From CAUZJO01 sp963580245 (GTDB taxonomy: Bacteria > Sumerlaeota > Sumerlaeia > MVZB01), in NCBI GenBank assembly GCA_963580245.1, contig CAUZJO010000075.1, positions 1 through 22,855 of the forward strand: a stretch of DNA of 22,855 nt, in the 5' to 3' direction. Every line of letters begins with the position of its first letter. The first letter of the stretch is position 1. Under the pieces are notes generated by a model. The model did no database searches, was not told where the DNA came from, and saw only the letters and a program-made list of their open reading frames with translations. Made by a program: the position numbers and the translations under genes. Of this stretch, positions 16,392 through 22,855 are shown piece after piece.

Positions 16392-18689
16392 TCAGCTCCG
16401 TTCGCGCGGCCGCTCGCGGAACCCGTATTCGCCGCCTCCGCGACCCCCGCCTTCCCCAGACGAGCCCTCATCTTTACGATCCGGGCGCCCGCCACGTTCC
16501 GGCCGATCACCTCGGCCGCCACCACGGTCACCGCCGCCGCCGGAGGGTCGGCCGCCACGATCGTCGCGGCGCGGCGGCCGGGGGTCCTCGGTGATGCCGC
16601 GCTCTTCCATCAGGACCGACTTGCGCGATAGACGCACCTTGCCCGCCGGGTCGATGTTGATCACCTTGACCTTCAGCACGTCCCCGATCTGACAGACATC
16701 CTCGACCGACGGCACGCGGTCCAAATCCAGTTCGCTGATATGGACCAACCCGTCGCGGCCGGGCAGGATCTCCAAGAAGGCCCCGAAATCCGTGATGCGG
16801 ACCACCTTGCCTTCGTAAATGCGATTGACTTCGACCTCCGCGGTCAGCTCTTCGATCGCCCCCAGCGCGGACTTGGCGCCTGCGGCGTCGCGCGAGGAGA
16901 CGTAGACCGTCCCGTCCTCCTCGATGTCGAGCTTGGCGCCGGTCCGTTCCTCGATCCCACGGACGTTCTTGCCGCCAGGGCCGATCAGGGCGCCGATCTT
17001 GTCGCTGGGGATCTTGACGACCTGAACGCGCGGGGCGGCCAAGGCCAGCTCCGCGCGCGGGGCCGGCAGCGTCTGGGCCATCGTGTCCAGAATTTGCAGG
17101 CGCGCCTGTTTGGCCTGCGCCAGGGCCTGCTCCATGATCTCGAAGGTGATCCCCTCGATCTTGATGTCCATCTGCAGGGCCGTGATCCCCTCGCGCGTGC
17201 CAGCGACCTTGAAATCCATGTCGCCCAGGTGGTCCTCGACCCCTTGGATGTCGGTCAAGATTGCGCTGTCTCCCGCTTCATTGGCCACCAGCCCCATCGC
17301 GATTCCGGCCACCGGATGTTTGATGGGGACCCCGGCGTCCATCAGTGCCAACGCGCCCACGCAGACCGAGGCCATCGAACTGGAGCCATTGGATTCCAGA
17401 ATTTCGGAGACCAGGCGGATCGTGTACGGGAACTCATCCTTCGTGGGCAGGACCGGCTCCAGAGCCCGTTCGGCCAGGGCACCGTGGCCGATCTCTCGCC
17501 GACCGGGCGCGCGCATCGGCCGGGCCTCGCCGACGCTGTAGGGTGGGAAATTGTAGTGCATCAGGAAATACTTGTCCGAAGTGCCGTGCATCGTGTCGAT
17601 CATTTGTGAGTCGCCGACCGTCCCCAGCGTGATCACGCCCAGTGCCTGGGTCTGGCCGCGGGTGAACAGCGCCGAGCCATGAGTGGTCGGCAGGATCGGG
17701 GCGTCGCAGGAGACGGGCCGAACCTGGTCCCGGGCCCGGCCGTCGACGCGCTTGTTTTCCTCGATGATGAGTTTGCGGACGGCTTTGCTCAGCAATCCCT
17801 CGCATCGTAGGCGCGCGGGAATGACCAATTCGGGCTGGTCCTTCTTAAAAAGCGCGGTGGCCTGACTGATGATCTTGTGTTCTCCATCAGAAAAGGCCTC
17901 CTTGTCCAGACCGGCGTGGACCAGCTCCTTGACGGCCGCCTCGACGCTTTCGCACAGCTTGGCGTCGGCCTCGGCGGGAAGGCCTTGCGGCTCGAACTTG
18001 AACTTTTTCTTGCCCACGCGCCCGGCGAACTCCTCCAGGCCGCCGATGATTTCGACGATGCCCGTGTGGGCGAACCTGAGCGCCGCGACGATGTCATCTT
18101 CGGAGACGATGGCCGCCCCGGCCTCGACCATGTTGACCGCCGAGCGCGTGCCCGCCACGATCAGGTCCATGTCGCTCTCCTCAATCTGCTGATACGTCGG
18201 GTTGAGGACGAATTCGCCGCCGATGCGGCCCACGCGGACGGCGGCAGTGGCCGTCGGAAAGGGGATGCTCGACGCGAGCAGTGCCAGGCTGGTGGCGTTG
18301 AGTGCCGCGATCTCGGCCGGGTGCTCGTTGTCGGTCGAGAGGATCGTGATGTAGACCATCACCTCGTGACGCATGCCATCGGGGAACAGGGGCCGGATCG
18401 AGCGATCGGTGATGCGGGCGCGCAGGGTCTCCATGTCGCCCGGGCGGCCCTCGCGTTTAAAAAAGCCCCCGGGGATGCGGCCGCCGGCGTAGAATTTCTC
18501 CCGGTAATCGACCATCAGCGGGAAGAAGTCGCGGCCTTCCAGCGGATCGGCGGAAACAGTCACCGCGACCAGCATCACGGTGCCACCCACTTGGGCGAGG
18601 ATGGCGGAATCGGCCTGTTTGGCCAGCCGCCCGGTCTCGAGGACCAAGGTTTCGGCCCCGAACGGGACCTCGGTGCGTTCAGCACTCAT
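16392..18689 (-). CDS. pnp: Polynucleotide phosphorylase (PNPase)
   Basis: A 765-residue 3'-to-5' exoribonuclease that degrades RNA with phosphate to nucleoside diphosphates, working as a trimer. Domains in order: RNase PH 1 (about 10-145), helical domain (240-310), RNase PH 2 (320-540) with EDHLGDMDFKVAG (485-497, catalytic Asp residues), KH (551-612, GPGG at 570-573), and S1 (624-691). Residues 697-765 form an Arg/Gly/Asp-rich tail with many GGR/RGG blocks, longer and more RGG-like than in E. coli. ATG 18689 has AGGA about 8 nt upstream. It follows rpsO in the same direction after 363 bp, the conserved rpsO-pnp order, with a structured leader. Confidence 0.97.
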   Translation of the reverse strand: MSAERTEVPFGAETLVLETGRLAKQADSAILAQVGGTVMLVAVTVSADPLEGRDFFPLMVDYREKFYAGGRIPGGFFKREGRPGDMETLRARITDRSIRPLFPDGMRHEVMVYITILSTDNEHPAEIAALNATSLALLASSIPFPTATAAVRVGRIGGEFVLNPTYQQIEESDMDLIVAGTRSAVNMVEAGAAIVSEDDIVAALRFAHTGIVEIIGGLEEFAGRVGKKKFKFEPQGLPAEADAKLCESVEAAVKELVHAGLDKEAFSDGEHKIISQATALFKKDQPELVIPARLRCEGLLSKAVRKLIIEENKRVDGRARDQVRPVSCDAPILPTTHGSALFTRGQTQALGVITLGTVGDSQMIDTMHGTSDKYFLMHYNFPPYSVGEARPMRAPGRREIGHGALAERALEPVLPTKDEFPYTIRLVSEILESNGSSSMASVCVGALALMDAGVPIKHPVAGIAMGLVANEAGDSAILTDIQGVEDHLGDMDFKVAGTREGITALQMDIKIEGITFEIMEQALAQAKQARLQILDTMAQTLPAPRAELALAAPRVQVVKIPSDKIGALIGPGGKNVRGIEERTGAKLDIEEDGTVYVSSRDAAGAKSALGAIEELTAEVEVNRIYEGKVVRITDFGAFLEILPGRDGLVHISELDLDRVPSVEDVCQIGDVLKVKVINIDPAGKVRLSRKSVLMEERGITEDPRPPRRDDRGGRPSGGGGDRGGGRGDRPERGGRPDRKDEGSSGEGGGRGGGEYGFRERPRERS

Positions 18690-18755
18690 GGGTTAAATCC
18701 TTTTCCAAGCACCCTCGGTTTGGCCGAAACGGGTCGACTGAACGGAACGCACGGG

Positions 18756-18799
18756 ACGGTCCACCCGCGGGGCGATCCCGCCCCTAATCGCCGGACCGT
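18756..18799 (-). promoter_or_regulatory. Nested stem-loop in the probable pnp leader
   Basis: An outer perfect 7-bp stem (ACGGTCC 18756-18762 with GGACCGT 18793-18799) encloses an inner perfect 6-bp stem (GGGGCG 18769-18774 with CGCCCC 18779-18784, 4-nt loop). It lies 67-110 nt before the pnp start. In E. coli a leader stem cut by RNase III lets PNPase repress its own mRNA; a similar role here is inference. Confidence 0.45.
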
Positions 18800-18841
18800 T
18801 GTGATGGTTGAGAGGAAGAGAAAGAGTCTTCGGGGTTTTAA

Positions 18842-18873
18842 ACGCAAGGGTGAAGCGGCCGGTTCGACCCCTC
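18842..18873. repeat. Dispersed repeat segment, second copy
   Basis: This segment contains GCGGCCGGTTCGACCCCTCC and aligns with 7783-7814 over about 29 bases with some four differences and one gap (common core GCGGCC-x-GTTCGACCCCT). Both copies are intergenic. It is a partial copy of the repeat cluster at 7694-7815, without the clear palindromes. Confidence 0.55.
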
Positions 18874-19052
18874 CATTTAAAATCCCGCGTTCTCTTTCAT
18901 CTCCCCGCCCGCCCCCCTCAGCCGCCTGCTGACGCGAACCGCGGGGTCACTTGGTGTGTGTTATCATGTGGCAGCGTGGAATTGGGCCGCGCTTGCCGCC
19001 CCGGGTCTCCCATCAGCTAGAGGGATCCCGGAAAAAATCCTTGCTCTAACGT

Positions 19053-19322
19053 TCAACGACGCAAGCCAAGCTGTTTGATCAACGTCCGGTAGCGCTCGAT
19101 GTTCATATCCGTCAAGTACGTCAACAGGCGCTTGCGTTTGCTGACCAGCTTGAGTAACCCACGACGCGAGTGGTGGTCCTTTTTGTGGGTCTTGAAGTGC
19201 TCGGTCAGATTGTTGATCCGCTCGGTCAGCACGGCCACCTGCACTTCGGGCGAGCCGGTATCGTTGTCGTGGGTCTTATACTCCTCGATCACCTCATGCT
19301 TGCGAGCCAACGTAATCGACAT
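19053..19322 (-). CDS. rpsO: 30S ribosomal protein S15
   Basis: An 89-residue protein that binds 16S rRNA early in small-subunit assembly. SITLARKHEVIEEYK, DTGSPEVQVAVLTERI, NNLTEHFKTHKKDHHSRRGL and LVSKRKRLLTYL are the conserved S15 blocks, and the length is exactly that of the family. A longer frame runs upstream, but ATG 19322 has AGGAGG (19331-19336) 8 nt before it and starts at the universal S15 N-terminus. pnp follows downstream on the same strand. In many bacteria S15 represses its own mRNA through a structured leader; a leader of some 170 nt is available here, but I could not identify a specific S15-binding fold. Confidence 0.98.
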   Translation of the reverse strand: MSITLARKHEVIEEYKTHDNDTGSPEVQVAVLTERINNLTEHFKTHKKDHHSRRGLLKLVSKRKRLLTYLTDMNIERYRTLIKQLGLRR

Positions 19323-19507
19323 CTTACATGCCTCCTGGGTCAGGTTATTGTTGCAACCGCATCGGAAGATTTGAATCGGGGGTCTGCCCCGAGTTTTGTC
19401 GCCTGGCCCAGTCCATCGCCGGAGGAGATCGCGAAATCGACCGAGCCGAGCGGCTCTTCCACCTGATAAATGCGTCAATCCTGTCGGCGGACGACAGAAT
19501 CTGCACC

Positions 19508-19537
19508 ATGAAAGCCGATCGGGGCCGACACTGTCAA
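19508..19537 (-). promoter_or_regulatory. Putative rpsO promoter
   Basis: On the minus strand a perfect -35 TTGACA (19532-19537) is followed after 18 nt by TTTCAT (19508-19513), a weak -10. It would give a leader of about 180 nt before the rpsO start. The -10 match is poor, so confidence is limited. Confidence 0.35.
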
Positions 19538-19900
19538 GAGAAGCTTTGAGCCCTGTCGGGGGCAAGTGCAGGTAGATATTGCCCCCCCCCCTCGGGGCTC
19601 GCACGGGGTGGGGTTGCGGTGCATGGGGCCGGCTCGGCGCGGTTCGATCGTGCAAGGGCCCTGCCCGTCGCCAGGCGGCGGCGGGTGATGAACGACTGGA
19701 CCATGCGCATCGACAACCGCGGCGATCAGATCGAGCCGGTCAAGCGCCTCGGGGCGCTGACGGATCGCCCGGTCGGGGTCGGCACGATCTCTACCTGAAG
19801 TTCCACTAGGTCGGCGGTGCCCGCAAGGCCGCAGAAATGACGACCCGTGGACAAATTTCTGATCCGCCCACCGCGCGGGCTGAAATTTGCCCACCGGCCT

Positions 19901-19923
19901 TGGGCAACGCGAGGCGTTGCCCA
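19901..19923. repeat. Perfect 10-bp hairpin
   Basis: TGGGCAACGC and GCGTTGCCCA close a 3-nt loop (GAG) with no mismatch. The following bases CAGTTCC echo CAGTTCG after the GTGGGT/ACCCAC stem at 7724-7739, so it may belong to the same type of intergenic repeat. No T-run follows. Confidence 0.5.
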
Positions 19924-19953
19924 CAGTTCCACAGCCACGACGATGATGACTCG

Positions 19954-19970
19954 ATTGATTTCAAATCAAT
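19954..19970. repeat. 17-bp perfect palindrome
   Basis: ATTGATTT-c-AAATCAAT is a perfect palindrome with one central base in an AT-rich spot about 175 bp before tRNA-Pro. Its form suits a dimeric repressor site, but no neighbouring gene is an obvious target. Confidence 0.35.
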
Positions 19971-20145
19971 GAAAGAAATCGAGCCCCTGCAAAAGCCGGC
20001 ACGGATTCCCAACCGCCCCCGCAAACCCAAGCCGCAACCCCAGCCCCGACTCCAGAGGCGACATTGCTGCTTTGCGTTGACACCACGCTATTTCAGTCTT
20101 GCCAAACCAAAACGATGCGTAGTATATGTAATAGCGATCATTGGT

Positions 20146-20222
20146 CGGGGCGTGGCGCAGCCTGGTAGCGTACTCCCTTGGGGTGGGAGTGGTCGCTGGT
20201 TCAAATCCAGTCGCCCCGACCA
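20146..20222 (+). tRNA. tRNA-Pro (anticodon GGG)
   Basis: The 77-nt sequence folds as a full cloverleaf. The acceptor stem is CGGGGCG with CGCCCCG, the D arm GCGC/GCGT with loop AGCCTGGTA, the anticodon stem CTCCC/GGGAG with loop TTGGGGT (anticodon GGG at 34-36, G37), and the T arm GCTGG/CCAGT with loop TTCAAAT. The discriminator A and CCA are encoded. C1-G72 is typical of proline tRNAs. It would read CCC and CCU codons. A T-rich stretch follows directly. Decayed transposase sequence lies 120 bp downstream, so the tRNA 3' side may have been an insertion spot. Confidence 0.96.
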
Positions 20223-20350
20223 TTTTTCTATTCCCTCTATTGAATTTACGGTCCGTTTTCCCGCCCCTGTACCCGCGCTGAACCCAACGTCGAAGGATGA
20301 GGGTGGTTCCTTCGCGATTCAATGGTTGTAGATTTTGCAGGTAGTCGATC

Positions 20351-20560
20351 ATGAAAAAGCCCGAAGCGAACGAGCGGTTCGGCGCAAAGAGGAAGAAGCT
20401 GGAGGTGTTTTTACTCCCCCCCTCCTCACCCGAACTGAACGCGGTTGAGAGGCTATGGCTTCACAGAAGGATGATCGCCACGCATAACCGCGCCTTCGAT
20501 ACAAAGGATGAATTATGCAATAGCCTGTTCGATGACTTCGGCGACATTCCGAGAAAATCA
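20351..20560 (+). pseudogene. C-terminal fragment of an IS630-family transposase
   Basis: The frame starting at 20351 contains FLLPPSSPELNAVERLWLH and ATHNRAFDTKDELCNSL, the C-terminal end of IS630-type DDE transposases with the third catalytic acid (Glu in NAVERLW). The first two catalytic residues and the DNA-binding region are absent. Similarity fades after DDFGDIP, and the frame runs on to 20719 without meaning. It differs from the IS630 copy at 360-1574 (LNVIES there), so it is a remnant of another element. Confidence 0.75.
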
Positions 20561-20679
20561 TGGTCGTCGCCACGCACGGCGGCCCCCAACAGTGCCAGCC
20601 CGATAGAGATGGGACGCTCCGTTCCCAAACGCCGGCAGGATGTCCGCGAGGCCTTGTCGCAAACCGAATTGGCATGCGC

Positions 20680-20966
20680 CGAATTCTTTCCCAAGTGGAT
20701 GACGGCTTCACGGGTTTAATGCAAGCATTTACCGACGAGGCGAAAGAAGGGCCGTGCCTGTTTAGCTTCATGCCCGTTGATCGAAGCCATTTCGATCCAC
20801 GCAAATAGATCAGAGCCAAGTTCCGCCTGACGTTATGGCGCGAACACTCGCGCCTGCCGCTTCCGAGTCTCAAAGCCAAAGACCCCGGCTTCGGCGGTCT
20901 CATCCGCGTGCCGAACAAGCGCCATGAGTTTTTATGGGTGCATCCGCAATTCGAAGGGGAATACTG
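20680..20966 (+). pseudogene. Decayed C-terminal fragment of an unidentified protein
   Basis: One frame reads SQVDDGFTGLMQAFTDEAKE, then CLFSFMPVDRSHFDPRK, a TAG at 20806-20808, and then continues with sense IRAKFRLTLWREHSRLPLPS, later RHEFLWVHPQFEGEY and TGA at 20964-20966. I recall a segment like KWISAKFRLTLWCEHSRLPLP from the C-terminal region of large multi-domain, often leucine-rich-repeat, proteins in planctomycetes and cyanobacteria. If so, the TAG replaces a Trp codon (TGG) and the Arg replaces Cys. The family name is a low-confidence recollection; that the frame is a broken gene is more secure. Confidence 0.4.
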
Positions 20967-21065
20967 ATCGCAACGTTCCTAAACTTGTTCATGATCGCCC
21001 GTGACACGCCGGGAGTGGGGCCATGGCCCGACCGGCCTCAAACACAATCTCCCTGGGCGACCGGG

Positions 21066-21680
21066 TTAAATCTCGGTCGTAATGGTGGGCAGGTCCCCCG
21101 TGCCGTCGCCATGATACCAAATCTGTCCGCTGCTGACGGTGCCATTGGTTGGATTGTAGTAGTATTCATAACGCTCTTCCCGAACCTGCCATCCGGGTTC
21201 CTGGTTCCAAAATAGAAGGTCGGGACCGATGCTCTCAAGCCACCAGGCGAATGGATTCCCGGGTTCCTTCATGTGCGGTCCGCGTGTGGTCGTAATCACA
21301 CTCATCGGTTGATACTCATGGTTCCAATAATGCCAGCCTTGTGAATTGAATTCATCTACCGGCACCGACGTAAGGTACGCAATCGGCGTGGTCAACCCAT
21401 AATGGACCTTCCATACCTCCCCCCCCCTGGGACGAGAATCTTGTCCGGGGACTGCCAGCACAAACCAGGGAGGCCAGTCGAAATAAGGAGGGGCGTTATT
21501 GTCGACGGCATAGACGCGGATGCCAATGCCGACGGTCCTCATGTCGGAGACCGTTCGCGTGACCTTGGCTCGCACTTGGGCTTCCAGGAAATTCGGGACG
21601 GCAATCGCCGCCAAGATGGCAATGATCGCCACGACAATCAACAATTCAATCAGGGTAAACCCTTTACTCGTCATCTTCAT
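21066..21680 (-). CDS. GspG-like prepilin with long C-terminal domain
   Basis: A 204-residue protein beginning MKMTSKG, then FTLIELLIVVAIIAILAAIA (8-27): a perfect prepilin site (Gly7/Phe8, Glu12 at mature +5) and pilin helix, followed by VPNFLEAQVRAKV as in GspG and planctomycete-type prepilins. The rest (WHYWNHEYQP, NPTNGTVSSGQIWYHGDG near the end) matches the large family of prepilin-like proteins with a C-terminal YxPTNGTxSxGxIW motif. It could be exported or assembled by the secretion machine at 10960-16189, but lies 5 kb away and alone. ATG 21680 has GGAGGT 10 nt upstream; an upstream TTG (21698) is less likely. Confidence 0.85.
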   Translation of the reverse strand: MKMTSKGFTLIELLIVVAIIAILAAIAVPNFLEAQVRAKVTRTVSDMRTVGIGIRVYAVDNNAPPYFDWPPWFVLAVPGQDSRPRGGEVWKVHYGLTTPIAYLTSVPVDEFNSQGWHYWNHEYQPMSVITTTRGPHMKEPGNPFAWWLESIGPDLLFWNQEPGWQVREERYEYYYNPTNGTVSSGQIWYHGDGTGDLPTITTEI

Positions 21681-21868
21681 GATTTGCCGCACCTCCAATG
21701 ATTAAAGAACACCGGCGTCAAACGTCTGGAGCGTTGGTCCAAATGATGGTCCGTTGAACTAAATCACCGGCCGCCGCTCTCGATGTTCCCGCTCTTGCTC
21801 CACCCTGCTGATGCGCTCGCCGCCGGCTCAGCATCGTTGGGCAGCCGACCAATCCCACCGTGCCGCCT

Positions 21869-21901
21869 CCCGACTGTTCGGAGATTGTCCGTCGGGTTTT
21901 T
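21869..21901 (+). terminator. Terminator-like hairpin
   Basis: On the plus strand CCCGAC (21869-21874) pairs with GTCGGG (21891-21896), followed by TTTTT. A competing short stem (CCGA-ctgt-TCGG) sits in the left half. No plus-strand gene lies upstream, so it may be a relic or act on the opposite-strand leader. Confidence 0.35.
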
Positions 21902-21965
21902 ACCCTTGGCATGGTCGGCATGATCTATGCTGCCCCACAGGCTCGACGAGTGTCATCTAACTTTT

Positions 21966-21994
21966 AGTATCATATGCTGAGTGCACTTTTGCAA
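21966..21994 (-). promoter_or_regulatory. Possible prepilin gene promoter
   Basis: On the minus strand TTGCAA (21989-21994) is 17 nt from GATACT (21966-21971). It would start a leader of about 280 nt before the prepilin ATG. Pattern match only; a closer promoter is possible. Confidence 0.3.
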
Positions 21995-22024
21995 TTGTTA
22001 AGGTCTATTTCTTAAATCAAGCGG

Positions 22025-22052
22025 GGGTATCTCGCGGATCCGAGAGATACCC
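22025..22052. repeat. GAGAT hairpin repeat, copy 2
   Basis: GGGTATCTC (22025-22033) and GAGATACCC (22044-22052) are a perfect 9-bp stem with a 10-nt loop (GCGGATCCGA). The arms and loop length match copy 1 at 7624-7653. It lies in the gap between divergent genes, so it is not a simple 3' terminator. Confidence 0.6.
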
Positions 22053-22232
22053 TCCCGGGAAGCGTACCATTTCGAGCGTCATTGATTGAATTTAATGGGG
22101 TTACGAAGTTTGAAGGACTCTAAACGGCGGTGCCGCCAGTTTACCCGTCTCCCCCGGGGGTCAAAGTTCCTTCATGCCCTGTAAGATCAATAACATCAAT
22201 GACATGGAGCAAGTTTACCACGGAATGAGATC

Positions 22233-22264
22233 ATGCCACCTCGCAGATCCGCGAGATGCGCCCA
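22233..22264. repeat. GAGAT hairpin repeat, degraded copy 3
   Basis: CTC (22240-22242), the 10-nt GCAGATCCGC and GAGATGCGCC repeat the right half and loop of the other two copies, including a GATCC core shared with copy 2. The outer part of the left arm is changed (GCCACCTC), so the stem is short (CTCGC/GCGAG). Confidence 0.45.
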
Positions 22265-22299
22265 CGGCGCCCGCGATGCCTCAAATATGCAATCTATAC

Positions 22300-22329
22300 T
22301 TGTCTCCAAAAAGTCAGGAGCGTTATACT
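22300..22329 (+). promoter_or_regulatory. Putative promoter of the cytochrome gene
   Basis: TTGTCT (22300-22305) and TATACT (22324-22329) are separated by 18 nt, a good sigma-70 pair. The transcript would begin about 20 nt before the start codon, leaving room for the GGAGG site at 22345-22349. Confidence 0.5.
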
Positions 22330-22355
22330 CAATCGGTGCGAGGTGGAGGGGCCAA

Positions 22356-22855
22356 ATGATCCAAACAAGCCAAGCGGAGTCAGCCCGATCAATGGGAAAT
22401 ATCCGTCCAATCATCCTTGCGTTCGCTCTCGTCTCTTTCATTATCCCAATCGATGAAAGCCTCTGCCACGCTGAGTCCGGGGAAGTGTCGGGCGCCGAGT
22501 CCGAGCCGCCCGTTTCAGGTGTAGCGGAGGCCGAAGACTCGTTTGCGCTTGAGGGGGAGCGATGGGAATTTGCCTCCGGGGCGTTTGATGCGAAGTGCGC
22601 CCTGTGTCATGACAGGGACGGCAAGGCCGTTTCGCTTGGCGATGTCAGGGCCAATCTGGTGGACGGCGTGTGGCATCATGGAGAAACCTTGGCGGAGATT
22701 GTAAACGTCATCCGCGACGGCGTCCCGGAGACATTGATGAAACCGCAGGGGGACGAGTATTCGGCCGAGGAACTCGTGGATCTCGCCAAGTACGTCAAGC
22801 TGCTCGCCGAGGAAAAGCACGCCGAGACCGAGGAATCGGAACTGGAAGGGGCCTC
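22356..22855 (+). CDS. Secreted c-type cytochrome domain protein (runs off window)
   Basis: From ATG 22356 the frame is open to the window end (166 codons plus two bases). A signal peptide is likely (hydrophobic 17-31, cut after HA near residue 39), then an acidic linker (40-70), then the haem c site CALCH (81-85). LMKPQGDEYSAEELVDLAKY (127-146) offers Met128 as a distal haem ligand, and the helix after it is typical of a mono-haem cytochrome c. It should be an electron carrier or a domain of a larger periplasmic protein; the 3' end is missing, so fusion partners are unknown. GGAGG at 22345-22349 is 6 nt before the ATG; Met13 is an alternative start nearer the signal peptide. Confidence 0.82.
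   Translation, partial: MIQTSQAESARSMGNIRPIILAFALVSFIIPIDESLCHAESGEVSGAESEPPVSGVAEAEDSFALEGERWEFASGAFDAKCALCHDRDGKAVSLGDVRANLVDGVWHHGETLAEIVNVIRDGVPETLMKPQGDEYSAEELVDLAKYVKLLAEEKHAETEESELEGA

Larger units (their letters stand above)
18690..19052 (-). other. rpsO-pnp intergenic region (363 bp)
   Basis: No gene is supported. From rpsO toward pnp it holds an imperfect hairpin (19001-19031), a GC-rich stretch, a copy of the dispersed segment also found near 7784 (18842-18873), a TTTAAA-containing stretch, and a nested stem-loop (18756-18799). A TTTTTT run directly after the rpsO stop comes before rather than after the first hairpin. I could not place a convincing pnp promoter. Confidence 0.6.
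19323..20145. other. Intergenic region between rpsO and tRNA-Pro (823 bp)
   Basis: Apart from the rpsO leader and promoter, it holds a run of Cs (about 19581-19591), a 36-codon plus-strand frame (19688-19798, reading NDWTMRIDNRGDQIEPVKRL) that might be the end of a lost gene (perhaps DUF1028-like, very unsure), a perfect hairpin (19901-19923) and a 17-bp palindrome (19954-19970). Just before the tRNA, TTGCCA near 20099 and TATATG near 20123 form a possible promoter with 18-nt spacing. Confidence 0.5.
21681..22355. other. Intergenic region between prepilin and cytochrome genes (675 bp)
   Basis: Divergent genes flank this gap. It holds a possible long leader of the prepilin gene, a terminator-like stem (21869-21901), an AT-rich stretch (21955-22020) with a promoter candidate, two hairpin repeats (22025-22052 and near 22240) and a promoter for the cytochrome gene. 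No coding sequence is supported; short open frames in it lack recognisable protein. Confidence 0.55.

Noticed and set aside
16392..16601. Frameshift or low-complexity artefact in the pnp tail
   Set aside because: The frame is continuous with the S1 domain, and Arg/Gly-rich tails do occur in PNPases; the composition is biased but regular.
19001..19031. Imperfect CCGGG hairpin as the rpsO terminator
   Set aside because: On the rpsO strand the T-run comes before the stem rather than after it, so it does not have terminator form; it may still be an RNA processing site.
19323..19655. N-terminal extension of rpsO
   Set aside because: S15 is 89 residues in nearly all bacteria, and the AGGAGG site fits ATG 19322 exactly.
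19966..20352. Minus-strand frame reading GATGFEPATTPTPREYATRL
   Set aside because: This is the well-known spurious protein made by translating the complement of a tRNA; it covers tRNA-Pro.
903..20808. TAG inside two sense frames (903 and 20806) as a sign of recoded amber codons
   Set aside because: Solid genes such as priA and gspF end with TAG at the expected family length, so TAG is a working stop here. Both interrupted frames are in decayed mobile or relic DNA.

Overview
The window looks like a chromosomal piece of a GC-rich, Gram-negative-type bacterium, most likely a planctomycete or relative. This is inferred from: a PEP-CTERM protein, an ELWxxDGT-repeat relic, a type II secretion/type IV pilus-like operon with short odd pseudopilins, a stand-alone long-tailed prepilin, IS630/IS1380 elements, and gaps with many short palindromic repeats. 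No rRNA or marker phylogeny was available, so the assignment is tentative.

Layout. 1-1800 is a mobile-element patch: the head of an IS1380-family transposase (minus, cut by the window edge), a divergent IS630-family transposase with one in-frame amber codon, and the tail of an ELWxxDGT-repeat protein next to the IS630 end. 1860-6649 (minus) is a two-gene unit, a YfhO-type membrane protein translationally coupled to priA. 7082-8800 (plus) holds a PEP-CTERM protein and a TYW1-like (COG0731-type) radical SAM protein, separated by a repeat-rich gap. 8858-10666 (minus) is a small two-TM membrane protein followed by rmuC. 10960-16189 (minus) is a tight operon: three pseudopilin-like proteins, gspE and gspF. 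16392-19322 (minus) is rpsO-pnp, with a structured gap. 20146-20222 is tRNA-Pro(GGG). 20340-20966 is a gene graveyard with an IS630 tail and a decayed second gene. 21066-21680 (minus) is a GspG-like prepilin. 22356 to the end is the start of a secreted c-type cytochrome.

How the genes work together. The central operon would build the inner-membrane motor (GspE ATPase, GspF platform) and minor pseudopilins of a secretion or pilus machine. The separate prepilin at 21066 could use the same machine, but no secretin, prepilin peptidase or GspG is inside the operon. rpsO-pnp is the classic conserved translation/RNA-decay pair. PriA and RmuC are genome-maintenance proteins.

I found no strong case for an undescribed defence or biosynthetic system. 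The most interesting material is in the gaps: a nested stem-loop in the probable pnp leader, two dispersed repeat families shared between distant gaps, and the decayed genes around the tRNA.
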